From Serratia liquefaciens ATCC 27592 (lineage in GTDB: Bacteria > Pseudomonadota > Gammaproteobacteria > Enterobacterales > Enterobacteriaceae), in assembly GCF_000422085.1 (NCBI RefSeq), contig NC_021741.1:2418001-2482000 (forward strand): DNA of 64,000 nt. The letters are read 5' to 3'. This document shows positions 26,894 through 35,769 of the stretch, piece by piece (positions within the stretch are counted from its first letter, which is position 1; the number at the start of each line of letters is the position of its first letter). Under the pieces are notes generated by a model. It saw only the letters and a list, made by a program, of their open reading frames with translations, was not told where the DNA came from and searched no databases. A program made the translations under genes and the position numbers.

Positions 26894-27080
26894 AATTGAA
26901 ATTAAGGGTTCAGGGTGGTGCATCGCCCGATGCATTGCCCAAATGTTGTGCAATAGTTATCAACTGATGACTATGTTGTAACCGCAGGTTTTTGTCGTTC
27001 CTGCGCCGCCGTACGCCGTCGCGCGTGAAATTTCCCCTGCAATCCGCAATTGGCACAGGCCATGCATTGTCATCATCTCG

Positions 27081-27102
27081 CTTTGTTATCTGAGTAACAA
27101 AG
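27081..27102. promoter_or_regulatory. Inverted repeat upstream of the RpiR gene, putative operator
   Basis: CTTTGTTA and TAACAAAG, perfect eight-base arms with a six-base spacer, 38 bp before the RpiR start. RpiR-type dimers bind such repeats, so autoregulation of this operon is plausible. Confidence 0.5.
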
Positions 27103-27139
27103 TGGGGTTTGGTGACAACTCAACAACAGCGGGCGAACT

Positions 27140-28012
27140 ATGGCAGAGCATCCAGATGTGATGGCACAAATAGAAGCGTCATTTGCGGTGCAAACCCCCA
27201 CCGGGAAACGCATTGCCGGATATCTGCTGGCCAATTTGCCGCAGGTGCCGTTTGAGACCGCCGACAGCATTGCTCGTAGCACCGCCACCAGCGGTATTTC
27301 GGTCGGGCGCTACCTGCGCAGCCTGGGTTACCGCAACCTTGAGGACTTAAAGCGCACCTTGCGCGAGCAGGGTACGGCTTTGCATCAACCCTGGGGCGTG
27401 ACCGATCGCCTGGGGGCTTATCGCCGTCGGCGCGAACAGCCGCAACCCCAAAAATTACGTCAGTCATTAACGCTGGAGCTGGAAGCGATCGAACACGTTT
27501 ACCAATTGGCCGGCGGCGAAGCCTTTGCGCAGGTCAGCCGTCAGTTGGCGCAGGCGGAAGCGGTGTTTGTCGTGGGCATTCAGTCTACGCGCGGCATTGC
27601 CAATGCCTTTTACAGCCATCTGGAATATCTGCGGCCCAAGGTCTATTACGCGGACGGGTTATCCGGCACCTATGTGGAGTCGCTAAATTCGGAATTCAGT
27701 GCGCCATATCTGGTGCTGACGGACACGCGCGCGTATTCGACCATCGCACAAAAATACTGCCAGGCGGCCTGTGCGCGTGGGCTGCGGCTGGCGCTGATTA
27801 CCGATATTTACTGCCCCTGGGCTCGGGATTACCCGATCGACCTGCTGCAGGTAAAAACCGACACCGGTCAGTTTTGGGATTCGCTGGCCCCGCTCAGTTG
27901 CCTGTTCAACCTGCTGCTGTCTTCGGTGCTGGAACAGGGCGGTACAGCGGTCGAGCAACGGCTGGCAAGCAACCGAATGCTGCAAAAAGAGCTGGGGCAA
28001 TTTGAATCTTAA
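27140..28012 (+). CDS. MurR/RpiR-family transcriptional regulator
   Basis: A 290-aa regulator with an N-terminal HTH_6 domain (residues about 1-78: FETADSIARSTATSGISVGRYLRSLG) and a C-terminal SIS phosphosugar-binding domain (residues about 115-255: AEAVFVVGIQSTRGIANAF). In related proteins (MurR) the effector is a cell-wall sugar phosphate. It lies 17 bp upstream of a D-Ala-D-Ala dipeptidase and a dipeptide ABC transporter, so a role in sensing peptidoglycan breakdown is a fair inference. The gene is co-directional and probably cotranscribed. Confidence 0.9.
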   Translation: MAEHPDVMAQIEASFAVQTPTGKRIAGYLLANLPQVPFETADSIARSTATSGISVGRYLRSLGYRNLEDLKRTLREQGTALHQPWGVTDRLGAYRRRREQPQPQKLRQSLTLELEAIEHVYQLAGGEAFAQVSRQLAQAEAVFVVGIQSTRGIANAFYSHLEYLRPKVYYADGLSGTYVESLNSEFSAPYLVLTDTRAYSTIAQKYCQAACARGLRLALITDIYCPWARDYPIDLLQVKTDTGQFWDSLAPLSCLFNLLLSSVLEQGGTAVEQRLASNRMLQKELGQFES

Positions 28013-28029
28013 CCGTATGGGAAAACGCA

Positions 28030-28593
28030 ATGAGTGACAATGTAACATTAACCGATCTGGCCGAGGCCTTTCCTGGTCTGCCGATTGAGTTGAAATATGC
28101 CGGCGCCGACAACCTGACGGGCCGGGCGATTTATCGCGAGAGCCGCTGCCTGCTGCATCCTGATGCGGTGCAGGGGCTGACGCGTTGCCTGCTGGCGGCA
28201 CGGCTGGCCGGTTTTTCCCTGCTGGTATTTGACGCTTATCGACCGCAGCAGGCGCAGGCGTTGCTGTGGCAAGCCTGTCCGGATCCGCAGTATGTCACCA
28301 GCACCTTGACCGGATCGCATCATAGCCGGGGTGTCGCGATCGACGTGACGCTGTTGGACGCCGAGGGTATCGCTCTGGATATGGGCACCGGCTTTGATGA
28401 AATGAGCGAAAAATCACACCCGTTTTATCCTGATTTCCCTCCGGAGGTGCAGCGCAACCGGCTGCTGCTGAATGCGGTGATGGCCGCCGGAGGTTTTCGC
28501 GGGATCGCCAGCGAATGGTGGCACTTCGAGCTGCCCAACGCCGGGGATTATCCGCTGCTGGTCGATCGCTTCGGCTGTTTTTCTTACGACTAA
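28030..28593 (+). CDS. ddpX: D-alanyl-D-alanine dipeptidase (DdpX/VanX family)
   Basis: A 187-aa zinc dipeptidase that cleaves D-Ala-D-Ala. The VanX motifs are intact: SHHSRGVAID gives zinc ligands H98 and D105, and ESEWWHFE gives catalytic E162 and zinc ligand H165 with exact VanX spacing. No signal peptide, so it acts on dipeptide imported to the cytoplasm by the transporter encoded downstream. In E. coli ddpX heads ddpXABCDF and supports use of D-Ala-D-Ala as carbon/energy source; the same order is seen here with an RpiR regulator in front. Confidence 0.95.
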   Translation: MSDNVTLTDLAEAFPGLPIELKYAGADNLTGRAIYRESRCLLHPDAVQGLTRCLLAARLAGFSLLVFDAYRPQQAQALLWQACPDPQYVTSTLTGSHHSRGVAIDVTLLDAEGIALDMGTGFDEMSEKSHPFYPDFPPEVQRNRLLLNAVMAAGGFRGIASEWWHFELPNAGDYPLLVDRFGCFSYD

Positions 28594-28628
28594 AACAACA
28601 CACATTCAACGCATCAGGAGCTTTGTTT

Positions 28629-30179
28629 ATGAATCAGATCAAATACGCCGCTCTGGCGGCTGCAGTGACGTTGGGCATGACGGTAGCCGGGCCGGTACAG
28701 GCGGCGGTACCAAAGGACATGTTGGTGATTGGCAAAGCGGCCGATCCGCAAACGCTGGATCCGGCGGTGACTATCGATAATAACGACTGGACGGTGACCT
28801 ACCCGGCCTATCAGCGGCTGGTGCAGTACAAGACCGAAGGCGGAAAAGGTTCGACCCAGGTGGAGGGTGAGCTGGCCGACAGCTGGACCAGTTCAGACGA
28901 CCAACTGGTCTGGACCTTTAAGCTAAAACCCGGCAACAAGTTTGATGACGGTTCGGACGTGAACGCCGATGCGGTCAAATGGTCGTTCGAGCGTCTGATG
29001 AAGATTGGTCAGGGACCGTCAGAGGCCTTCCCGAAAGACCTGCAGGTCACGGTGGTGGATCCGCTGACGGTACGTTTCACTCTGAAAACGCCGTTTGCGC
29101 CGTTCCTGTACACCCTGGCCAATGACGGTGCCGGCATCGTTAACCCGGCGATTGCCAAGGCGAATCCGGCGGACGAGGGCAAGGCCTGGCTGGCGAACCA
29201 TAGTGCCGGCTCTGGGGCGTACAAACTGGATCGCTGGCAAAAGGGCCAGCAGTTGGTGCTGGTGCCTAACCCGCATTACAGCGGTGCCAAACCGGCGTTT
29301 AAACGCGTCACGGTGAAAATCATCGGCGAAAGCGCCACCCGCCGTCTGCAACTGACCCGAGGCGACCTGGATATTGCCGAATCGCTGCCGATTGACCAGC
29401 TCACGGCGCTGAAAAGTGAAAACAAGGTTGCGGTGAACGAGTACCCGTCGCTACGGGTGACCTATTTGTACCTTAACAACGGCAAAGCGCCGCTTAACCA
29501 GGTGGATCTGCGTCGCGCCATCTCTTACGCCGTGGATTATCAGGGCATGGTGAAGGGCATTCTCGGGGGCAACGGCAAACAGATGCGCGGCCCGATCCCG
29601 GAGGGCATGTGGGGCTATGACGCCAATGCCCAGCAGTACAGTCAGGATGCGGACAAGGCCAAGGCAGCACTGGCGGCGGTGAAAGACAAACCCGCTTCGC
29701 TGAACTTCCTCTATTCGATCAGTGACCCTAACTGGGAGGCGATTGCGCTGTCGGTACAGGCCAGCCTGGCGACGGTCGGCCTCAACGTCAAACTGGAGAA
29801 GCTGGCCAACGCTACCATGCGGGATCGCATCGGTCAGGGTAATTACGATATCGCCATCGGCAACTGGAGCCCGGATTTCGCCGACCCCTATATGTTCATG
29901 AACTACTGGTTTGAATCCGACAAGAAAGGGCTGCCGGGCAACCGGTCGTTCTACAGCGATCCGCAGGTGGATGCCCTGTTGAAGAAAGCGGTATCGGTGT
30001 CCGATCAGCAGGTTCGCACCGCGGATTACCAGGCGGCGCAGAAGATCGTCATCGACCAGGCGGCCTACGTCTATCTGTTCCAGAAAAACTATCAGGTGGC
30101 GATGAACAAAGAGGTGAAGGGCTTTGTGTATAACCCGATGCTGGAGCAGGTGTTCAACGTTGGGCAGATGAGCAAGTAA
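28629..30179 (+). CDS. ddpA: Dipeptide ABC transporter periplasmic binding protein
   Basis: A 516-aa SBP_bac_5 protein with a signal peptide (cut after GPVQA). Conserved family features are YPAYQRLVQYKTE near the N-terminus and IAIGNWSPDFADPYMFM near the C-terminus. Start 28629 has AGGAG at 8 nt. It captures the dipeptide in the periplasm. A hairpin separates it from the permease genes, consistent with a higher level of binding protein than membrane subunits. Confidence 0.92.
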   Translation: MNQIKYAALAAAVTLGMTVAGPVQAAVPKDMLVIGKAADPQTLDPAVTIDNNDWTVTYPAYQRLVQYKTEGGKGSTQVEGELADSWTSSDDQLVWTFKLKPGNKFDDGSDVNADAVKWSFERLMKIGQGPSEAFPKDLQVTVVDPLTVRFTLKTPFAPFLYTLANDGAGIVNPAIAKANPADEGKAWLANHSAGSGAYKLDRWQKGQQLVLVPNPHYSGAKPAFKRVTVKIIGESATRRLQLTRGDLDIAESLPIDQLTALKSENKVAVNEYPSLRVTYLYLNNGKAPLNQVDLRRAISYAVDYQGMVKGILGGNGKQMRGPIPEGMWGYDANAQQYSQDADKAKAALAAVKDKPASLNFLYSISDPNWEAIALSVQASLATVGLNVKLEKLANATMRDRIGQGNYDIAIGNWSPDFADPYMFMNYWFESDKKGLPGNRSFYSDPQVDALLKKAVSVSDQQVRTADYQAAQKIVIDQAAYVYLFQKNYQVAMNKEVKGFVYNPMLEQVFNVGQMSK

Positions 30180-30187
30180 TTTTTTTC

Positions 30188-30207
30188 GGGCAGCCGTTTG
30201 GCTGCCC
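30188..30207 (+). repeat. Intercistronic hairpin between ddpA and ddpB
   Basis: Eight-base-pair perfect stem GGGCAGCC/GGCTGCCC with a GTTT loop. No T tract follows on the plus strand (six T precede it), so it looks like an mRNA-stabilising or attenuating hairpin, not a full terminator. Confidence 0.6.
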
Positions 30208-30227
30208 CTGCACCATGGGAAACCGCT

Positions 30228-31244
30228 ATGAACGTTTGGAGCCTTATCCGTCAGCGCTGCTGGGGGTTGGTGCTGGTGATGTTCGGGGTGTGCGTGATCA
30301 CCTTTACCATCTCGCACCTGATCCCCGGCGATCCGGCGCGCTTGCTGGCCGGTGACCGCGCCAGCGAGGAAATCGTCCAGCATATTCGCCAACAGCTGGG
30401 GCTGGACCAGCCGCTGTATGTGCAATTTGGCCGCTACGTGCTGGATTTGCTGCATGGCGATTTGGGGACTTCCATTCGCACCGGACGGCCGGTGCTGGAC
30501 GATCTGCGCGCCTTCTTTCCCGCCACGCTGGAGCTGGCTTTTTGCGCTTTACTGTTGGCGATCGCGTTTGGCGTCCCGCTTGGGGTGGTGTCGGCAGTGT
30601 ATCGTAATAAATGGCCCGATCATCTGGTGCGGCTGTTGTCGGTGACCGGCATCTCCACCCCGGCGTTCTGGCTGGGGTTGGGGGTGATTATCCTGTTCTA
30701 CGGGCAACTGAATCTATTGCCCGGCGGCGGCAGACTGGACGACTGGCTGGATCCTCCCACCCACATCACCGGGTTTTACCTGCTGGACTCCTTGCTGACC
30801 GGCAACGGCGAGGCGTTCTGGAACAGCCTGCAACACCTGATCCTGCCGGCGCTGACGTTAGCCTTTGTTCATCTTGGGGTAGTGGCGCGCCAAATCCGCT
30901 CGGCGATGCTGGAACAATTGGGGGAAGACTATATCCGCACGGCCCGTGCCAACGGCCTTTCGCACTGGCGAGTGGTGCTTGGGCATGCGTTGCCCAACGC
31001 GTTGATCCCCTCGGTGACGGTGTTGGGGCTGGCTTTGGGGGACTTACTCTATGGCGCGGTGCTGACCGAAACGGTCTTCGCCTGGCCGGGCATGGGCGCT
31101 TACGTGGTGGATTCCATTCAGGCGCTGGACTTTCCGGCGGTGATGGGGTTTGCCGTGGTGGTCTCTTTTGCCTACGTGATGGTTAATTTGATCGTCGATC
31201 TGCTCTACCTGTGGATCGACCCAAGAATGGGGCGCGAGGGATAA
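30228..31244 (+). CDS. ddpB: Dipeptide ABC transporter permease, DppB type
   Basis: A 338-aa inner-membrane permease with six helices. The EAA loop (DYIRTARANGLSHWRVVLGHALPNALIPSV region, conserved A---G) contacts the ATPase. The N-terminal ISHLIPGDPARLLAGD is typical of DppB/OppB proteins. Its stop codon overlaps the ddpC start (TAATG), so the pair is coupled. Confidence 0.94.
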   Translation: MNVWSLIRQRCWGLVLVMFGVCVITFTISHLIPGDPARLLAGDRASEEIVQHIRQQLGLDQPLYVQFGRYVLDLLHGDLGTSIRTGRPVLDDLRAFFPATLELAFCALLLAIAFGVPLGVVSAVYRNKWPDHLVRLLSVTGISTPAFWLGLGVIILFYGQLNLLPGGGRLDDWLDPPTHITGFYLLDSLLTGNGEAFWNSLQHLILPALTLAFVHLGVVARQIRSAMLEQLGEDYIRTARANGLSHWRVVLGHALPNALIPSVTVLGLALGDLLYGAVLTETVFAWPGMGAYVVDSIQALDFPAVMGFAVVVSFAYVMVNLIVDLLYLWIDPRMGREG

Positions 31245-32137
31245 TGACAATGACTCAAATCGAACAACCACCGATCGCGGAACCCGTATTGCGCTATCTC
31301 AGCCTGCGCCGCGCCTGGTACCGGGTTCGGCGGAGTCCGCTGACGCTGCTGGGTGCTGCCATCATGATAGCCGTGCTGTTCCTGATGCTGTTCTCGCCGT
31401 GGCTGGTGCCGCATAACCCGGACGCCATTGACCTAACCGCGCGCTTACTGCCGCCTTCGCCCGAGCACTGGTTCGGTACCGACGAAGTGGGCAGGGACCT
31501 GTTCAGCCGAGTCCTGGTTGGCAGCCGTCAATCGGTGGCCGCCGGGCTGGCGGTGGTGGTATTGGCGGGGAGCATTGGCTCGCTGCTCGGCTGTTTCTCC
31601 GGCGTGATGGGCGGTACGGTTGATGCGTTAATTATGCGCTGCATGGATATCATGCTGTCGGTGCCGTCGCTGGTGTTGACCATGGCGCTGGCGGCGGCGT
31701 TGGGCCCCAGTTTGTTCAACGCCATGTTGGCGATTGCCGTGGTGCGCATTCCTTTCTACGTGCGGCTGGCGCGCGGCCAAACGTTAACGCTGCGTCATCA
31801 GGCGTATATGCAAGCGGCGCGCACCTTTGGCGCTTCGCGCTGGCATCTGATTGGCTGGCACGTGCTGCGCAATGTGATGCCGCCGTTGGTGGTGCAGGCG
31901 TCGCTGGATATCGGTACCGCGATCCTGATGGCGGCTACGCTGGGCTTCATCGGCCTGGGTGCCCAGCAACCGACCGCCGAATGGGGCGCTATGGTGGCCA
32001 ATGGACGCAACTATGTGCTCGACCAATGGTGGTATTCGGCCTTTCCCGGCACGGCGATCCTGATCACCGCCACCGGTTTCAACCTGTTCGGCGACGGTCT
32101 GCGCGACCTGCTGGATCCTAAAACCCGGGGGCGCTGA
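31244..32137 (+). CDS. ddpC: Dipeptide ABC transporter permease, DppC type
   Basis: A 297-aa DppC/OppC-type permease with an N-terminal OppC_N helix (TLLGAAIMIAVLF), GTDEVGRDLFSRVLVGSR and the EAA loop (MQAARTFGASRWHLIGWHVLRN). Start at 31244 shares bases with the ddpB stop and has GAGGG upstream; ATG 31250 is an alternative. Forms the heterodimeric channel with DdpB. Confidence 0.94.
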   Translation: MTMTQIEQPPIAEPVLRYLSLRRAWYRVRRSPLTLLGAAIMIAVLFLMLFSPWLVPHNPDAIDLTARLLPPSPEHWFGTDEVGRDLFSRVLVGSRQSVAAGLAVVVLAGSIGSLLGCFSGVMGGTVDALIMRCMDIMLSVPSLVLTMALAAALGPSLFNAMLAIAVVRIPFYVRLARGQTLTLRHQAYMQAARTFGASRWHLIGWHVLRNVMPPLVVQASLDIGTAILMAATLGFIGLGAQQPTAEWGAMVANGRNYVLDQWWYSAFPGTAILITATGFNLFGDGLRDLLDPKTRGR

Positions 32138-33141
32138 TGAGTGAAACCACCGTTTTATCAATCGATGAATTGCAGCTGGAGTTTCCGATTTACGGCGGCA
32201 GCGTCAAGGCGCTCAATCGCGTCTCGTTGCAGGTCAAGGCGGGCGAAATCGTCGGCGTGGTGGGCGAGTCCGGCTCCGGCAAGTCGGTCACTGCGATGAT
32301 GACGTTACGGCTGCTGGCGGAAGAGGGTTACCGCGTGACCGGCGGTTCGCTGGAGATGCTGGGCACCGACGTGCTTAACGCCAGCGAGCGGCAAATGCGC
32401 CAGTTGCGCGGTGCGCGGGTGTCGATGATTTTTCAGGAGCCCATGAGCGCGCTCAATCCAACGCGCAAGATCGGCCGCCAGATGTGCGAGGTGATCCGCC
32501 TGCACCAGCGACTTTCCGCCTCGGCGGCTCGCGACAAGGCGATTCAGCTGTTACAGGAAATGCAGATTGCCGATGCACCGCGGGTGATGGAGCGATATCC
32601 GTTTGAGTTGTCCGGCGGTATGCGCCAACGGGTGCTGATTGCCATGGCGTTTTCCTGCGAACCGGAACTGATCATCGCTGACGAACCCACCACTGCGCTG
32701 GACGTCACGGTCCAGCGTCAGGTGTTGCGTTTGCTACAGCAGAAGGCGCGAGCCAGCGGCACGGCGGTGCTATTTATCACTCACGATATGGCCGTGGTGT
32801 CGCAACTTTGCGACCGGGTGTATGTGATGTACGCAGGACACGTGATTGAGAGTGGCGCCACCGCCAATGTGATTGAGCATCCCAGTCATCCGTACTCCAT
32901 TGGGCTATTGCTGGCGGCGCCGGAGCGTGCCGAACCGCGCAGCCTGCTGCAGGCTATCCCCGGTACGGTGCCCAACCTGAGTGCGTTACCGCCAGGCTGC
33001 GCTTTTAGCAACCGTTGCCGCCATGCTGACGCTCAGTGTCGGCTTACGCCGAGGCTTACGCCATTGGTGGCAGAGCCGAGCCAAAGGGTAGCCTGTTGGC
33101 ATCCGCAGTCTGTCGATTTGGAGGTGCAAAATGAACGTTGA
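32137..33141 (+). CDS. ddpD: Dipeptide ABC transporter ATPase, DppD type
   Basis: A 334-aa ABC ATPase with Walker A GESGSGKS, signature LSGGMRQR and Walker [13 protein letters not shown]. The C-terminal oligopeptide-transporter extension has the Cys-rich [15 protein letters not shown], as in DppD where these cysteines can hold an iron-sulfur cluster. Its start overlaps ddpC (TGATG) and its end overlaps ddpF by 11 bp. Confidence 0.94.
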   Translation: MSETTVLSIDELQLEFPIYGGSVKALNRVSLQVKAGEIVGVVGESGSGKSVTAMMTLRLLAEEGYRVTGGSLEMLGTDVLNASERQMRQLRGARVSMIFQEPMSALNPTRKIGRQMCEVIRLHQRLSASAARDKAIQLLQEMQIADAPRVMERYPFELSGGMRQRVLIAMAFSCEPELIIADEPTTALDVTVQRQVLRLLQQKARASGTAVLFITHDMAVVSQLCDRVYVMYAGHVIESGATANVIEHPSHPYSIGLLLAAPERAEPRSLLQAIPGTVPNLSALPPGCAFSNRCRHADAQCRLTPRLTPLVAEPSQRVACWHPQSVDLEVQNER

Positions 33142-34078
33142 GGCACTGCTGGAACTGCGCGACGTGCGATTACGTTTCCCCGCCAGCTATAACTGGCGCG
33201 GCAAGCCGCGAGAGTATGTTCATGCGCTCAATGGGTTGGATCTGAACATTATGCGCGGCGAAACCTTGGGCATCGTTGGCGAGTCCGGCTGCGGCAAAAG
33301 CACCCTGGCGCAGTTGCTGATGGGGTTGTTGAAGCCCAGCAGCGGCGAGCTGCTGCGGGCGCGCAATGCCGGCTCCTGGTTTGGCAGCGGCATGCAAATG
33401 GTGTTTCAAGATCCGCAGTCATCGCTCGATCCGCGCCTGCCGGTATGGCGAATTATCACCGAGCCGGTGTACGTGCAGCAACACAACAGCGTGGCGGAAC
33501 GACGGGCGCAGGCGGCGGAGTTGGCTCAGCAGGTGGGACTGCGGCCGGAGGCGATTGACCGGTTGCCGCACGAGTTTTCCGGCGGACAGCGACAGCGTAT
33601 CTCCATCGCCCGCGCACTGTCGTCACAGCCGGACATCATCGTGCTGGACGAACCTACTTCGGCGCTGGATATTTCGGTGCAGGCGCAGATCCTCAATTTA
33701 CTGGTGGAACTGCAACGCCAGCGCAACCTGACTTATGTGCTGATCTCGCATAACGTTTCGGTGATCCAGCACATGAGCGATCGGGTAGCGGTGATGTATC
33801 TGGGGCAGATTGTCGAATTGGGGCCGACCGCGCAGGTGTTGCGCCAGCCTCAGCACCCTTACACCCGGTTGCTGTTGGATTCGGTGCCCCGTACCGGCCG
33901 TTCACTGAGCGACAGCGCAATTGAAGACCGCAAAGGGGAATTACCGGGCAACCGTCAGTTGCCGCAGGGCTGCTTTTTTCGCGAACGTTGCCCTTACGCC
34001 GGCGAGGGGTGCCAGCGACCGCAAAGTTTGAGAGTCAATTTGGGCGGCACGGCGGTGCGTTGCCATAAGGTAGGATGA
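33131..34078 (+). CDS. ddpF: Dipeptide ABC transporter ATPase, DppF type
   Basis: A 315-aa ABC ATPase with Walker A GESGCGKST, signature FSGGQRQR and Walker [13 protein letters not shown], plus the C-terminal GCFFRERCPYAGEGC extension. Partner of DdpD. Last gene of the operon; the convergent LpxA-like gene ends 11 bp further on, so there is little room for a separate terminator. Confidence 0.94.
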   Translation: MNVEALLELRDVRLRFPASYNWRGKPREYVHALNGLDLNIMRGETLGIVGESGCGKSTLAQLLMGLLKPSSGELLRARNAGSWFGSGMQMVFQDPQSSLDPRLPVWRIITEPVYVQQHNSVAERRAQAAELAQQVGLRPEAIDRLPHEFSGGQRQRISIARALSSQPDIIVLDEPTSALDISVQAQILNLLVELQRQRNLTYVLISHNVSVIQHMSDRVAVMYLGQIVELGPTAQVLRQPQHPYTRLLLDSVPRTGRSLSDSAIEDRKGELPGNRQLPQGCFFRERCPYAGEGCQRPQSLRVNLGGTAVRCHKVG

Positions 34079-34089
34079 CGGCGATACGC

Positions 34090-34878
34090 TCAGCGGATAA
34101 TGCCGCGCGTCGAGCGTGTGAAGAAGTCGAGGAACAGGCGTAGCAATGGGTATTCCACGCTCAGGTGGATAACCTCTTGCCGTACATCCTCCAACGCCAT
34201 CGACCGGTGATACAGCATGTCGTAGAGAGCGTGAATAACTCGCTGTTGTTGCGGATCGGCGGCCAGAAAAGCCGGCGCTGCCAGATGCAGGCCGTCAGGT
34301 TTGGCGCGATGGCCGCCGGCCTGAACAAAGGGCGGCAGATCCTGCACCAGCAGGGCACCGTCGGCAACTTTTGCATGGGCACCGATAATGCAAAATTGGT
34401 GTACCGCGCACCGGGCGCCGACCCATGCAGCATCGCCCATCTCAACATGCCCGGCCAGGCCGCTGTGCTCGCCGACGTAAGCACCGTTTCCGATGACGCA
34501 GTCGTGGGCAACATGCACATTATCCCGCAGGTGATTGTCGTTACCGATGACGGTGCGCTGGCGCCCCTGTACCGTACCGCGATGTAGGGTGGCGTAATGG
34601 CCTATACGGTTACGATCGCCAATGATTAACGAGGTCGGTTCATCGGCATACTTCAAATCCTGGCTGGCTTCGCCGATCGAAGAAAACGAGCCGAAAACGT
34701 TGTCGCGGCCGATACGGGTCAGGCCGTTAATTACCGAGTGCGAGGCAACAGTGGTGCCTTCGCCTATCTCAACCCCGGCGGAGATGACGCAAAAAGGCCC
34801 GATACGCACGTGCGCACCGATCATCGCGCCGGGCGCGATCAGGCTGTTGTCTGCAATAAGGGCAGAGGGAGAAATCAT
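34090..34878 (-). CDS. LpxA paralogue (UDP-N-acetylglucosamine acyltransferase-like)
   Basis: A 262-aa left-handed beta-helix protein, the same length as E. coli LpxA and clearly of that family: GAHVRIGPFCVI, SIGEASQDLKYADEPT, RGTVQGRQRTVIG and NVHVAHDCVIGN with the catalytic His region conserved. The C-terminal part differs: the LpxA motif GLKRRGF is replaced by HLAAPAF. It is not in the lpxD-fabZ-lpxA-lpxB context, so this is a second copy. It may transfer a different acyl chain or act on a different sugar nucleotide. Start 34878 was chosen by AGGA at 6 nt and match to the LpxA N-terminus. Confidence 0.85.
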   Translation of the reverse strand: MISPSALIADNSLIAPGAMIGAHVRIGPFCVISAGVEIGEGTTVASHSVINGLTRIGRDNVFGSFSSIGEASQDLKYADEPTSLIIGDRNRIGHYATLHRGTVQGRQRTVIGNDNHLRDNVHVAHDCVIGNGAYVGEHSGLAGHVEMGDAAWVGARCAVHQFCIIGAHAKVADGALLVQDLPPFVQAGGHRAKPDGLHLAAPAFLAADPQQQRVIHALYDMLYHRSMALEDVRQEVIHLSVEYPLLRLFLDFFTRSTRGIIR

Positions 34879-35195
34879 CACGTTTCCTGATGGCGGCGCG
34901 TGGCTATCCATCAGCCAGGCCAGTCATCGGTTAATTATTAAGCCGGATTCTGGATTAATTGGGGGAAACAGGAACGCGTGGGCAGGAAGTTTGCCTTCCG
35001 GTCGGTGTGACAAGGTTTGTCTGCGGCCAGCATAAGCCGGTATTTGCCTCAGACTGCTACCTTATATTTTATTTATTTTGTGAACCTTTGGGTAATAACG
35101 GGATGTTACCACCGGCGATTTCAACTCTTTGCTCTGCAGGGCTGAAAATGGTCAGGCTGACAACGGTCAATTCCGTCGCCAGCGAATGCCATAAC
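34879..35195. other. 317-bp intergenic region
   Basis: No gene or convincing RNA found between the LpxA-like start and the yjcB stop. A small inverted repeat GGAAG/CTTCC near 34987 is too weak to name. Confidence 0.45.
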
Positions 35196-35477
35196 TCAGG
35201 GCAGTGGCCAATCGGTAGGGGTGTTACTGACGACCTCGACATACATGTCCCAGGCGTGGGACCAGAATTGCGTAAAGCCTTCCTGACTGAAGCTAATACC
35301 CATCAGGCCCATCACGAACCAGCAGGTGGTGAACAACCCGAGGCTGCTGAACATAAATGCCATGCCGTTGCGGCTGGTCTTACGGCAAACGACGTTTAGC
35401 TGGCTGGCCATAAACATCATAACGGCGCTAAGCAACTCCCAGCGCATCATAATAAAACCTGTGGCAATGGCACTCAT
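35196..35477 (-). CDS. yjcB: YjcB-family inner-membrane protein
   Basis: A 93-aa protein resembling E. coli YjcB: N-terminal TGFIMMRWELLSAVMMFMASQLN, central GLFTTCWFVMGLMGIS and C-terminal NTPTDWPLP. Two to three hydrophobic helices predicted. Function unknown. AAGGATCC precedes the ATG. A perfect CRP site sits 71-86 bp upstream in the region shared with the PBP2-like gene. Confidence 0.85.
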   Translation of the reverse strand: MSAIATGFIMMRWELLSAVMMFMASQLNVVCRKTSRNGMAFMFSSLGLFTTCWFVMGLMGISFSQEGFTQFWSHAWDMYVEVVSNTPTDWPLP

Positions 35478-35547
35478 CGAACGGGATCCTTGGTGATAAA
35501 GCTGCTCCCGGCGAGCGGCCGGAAGGTCAGGGCAACGGGTGAAATAG

Positions 35548-35563
35548 TGTGATCTGTGTCACA
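35548..35563. promoter_or_regulatory. Perfect CRP site between yjcB and the PBP2 paralogue
   Basis: TGTGATCTGTGTCACA keeps both TGTGA/TCACA halves exactly. It is centred about 78 bp from the yjcB start and 214 bp from the PBP2-like start. It could serve either or both genes; position alone favours yjcB. Confidence 0.8.
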
Positions 35564-35769
35564 TTGTAGCACTGGGATAAATCGCTGCTCAATCCCTGAG
35601 CGGGAGAAAAATCGGCATTTGGTAACATTCCAACATGCTGAAACATTTATGCCATTTCATTAGCAACCTTTTAATGGGGAGCGCAAACCAATAACGCTAT
35701 GCTTGCCGACTTTTCACTGCCCTGATTTATCTTGGGAAAATGTGACGTCTGACAGGTAACTCGCCACGT

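Noticed and set aside
30188..30207. Full terminator between ddpA and ddpB
   Set aside because: The T run is on the 5' side of the stem and the operon continues; treated as an intercistronic hairpin.
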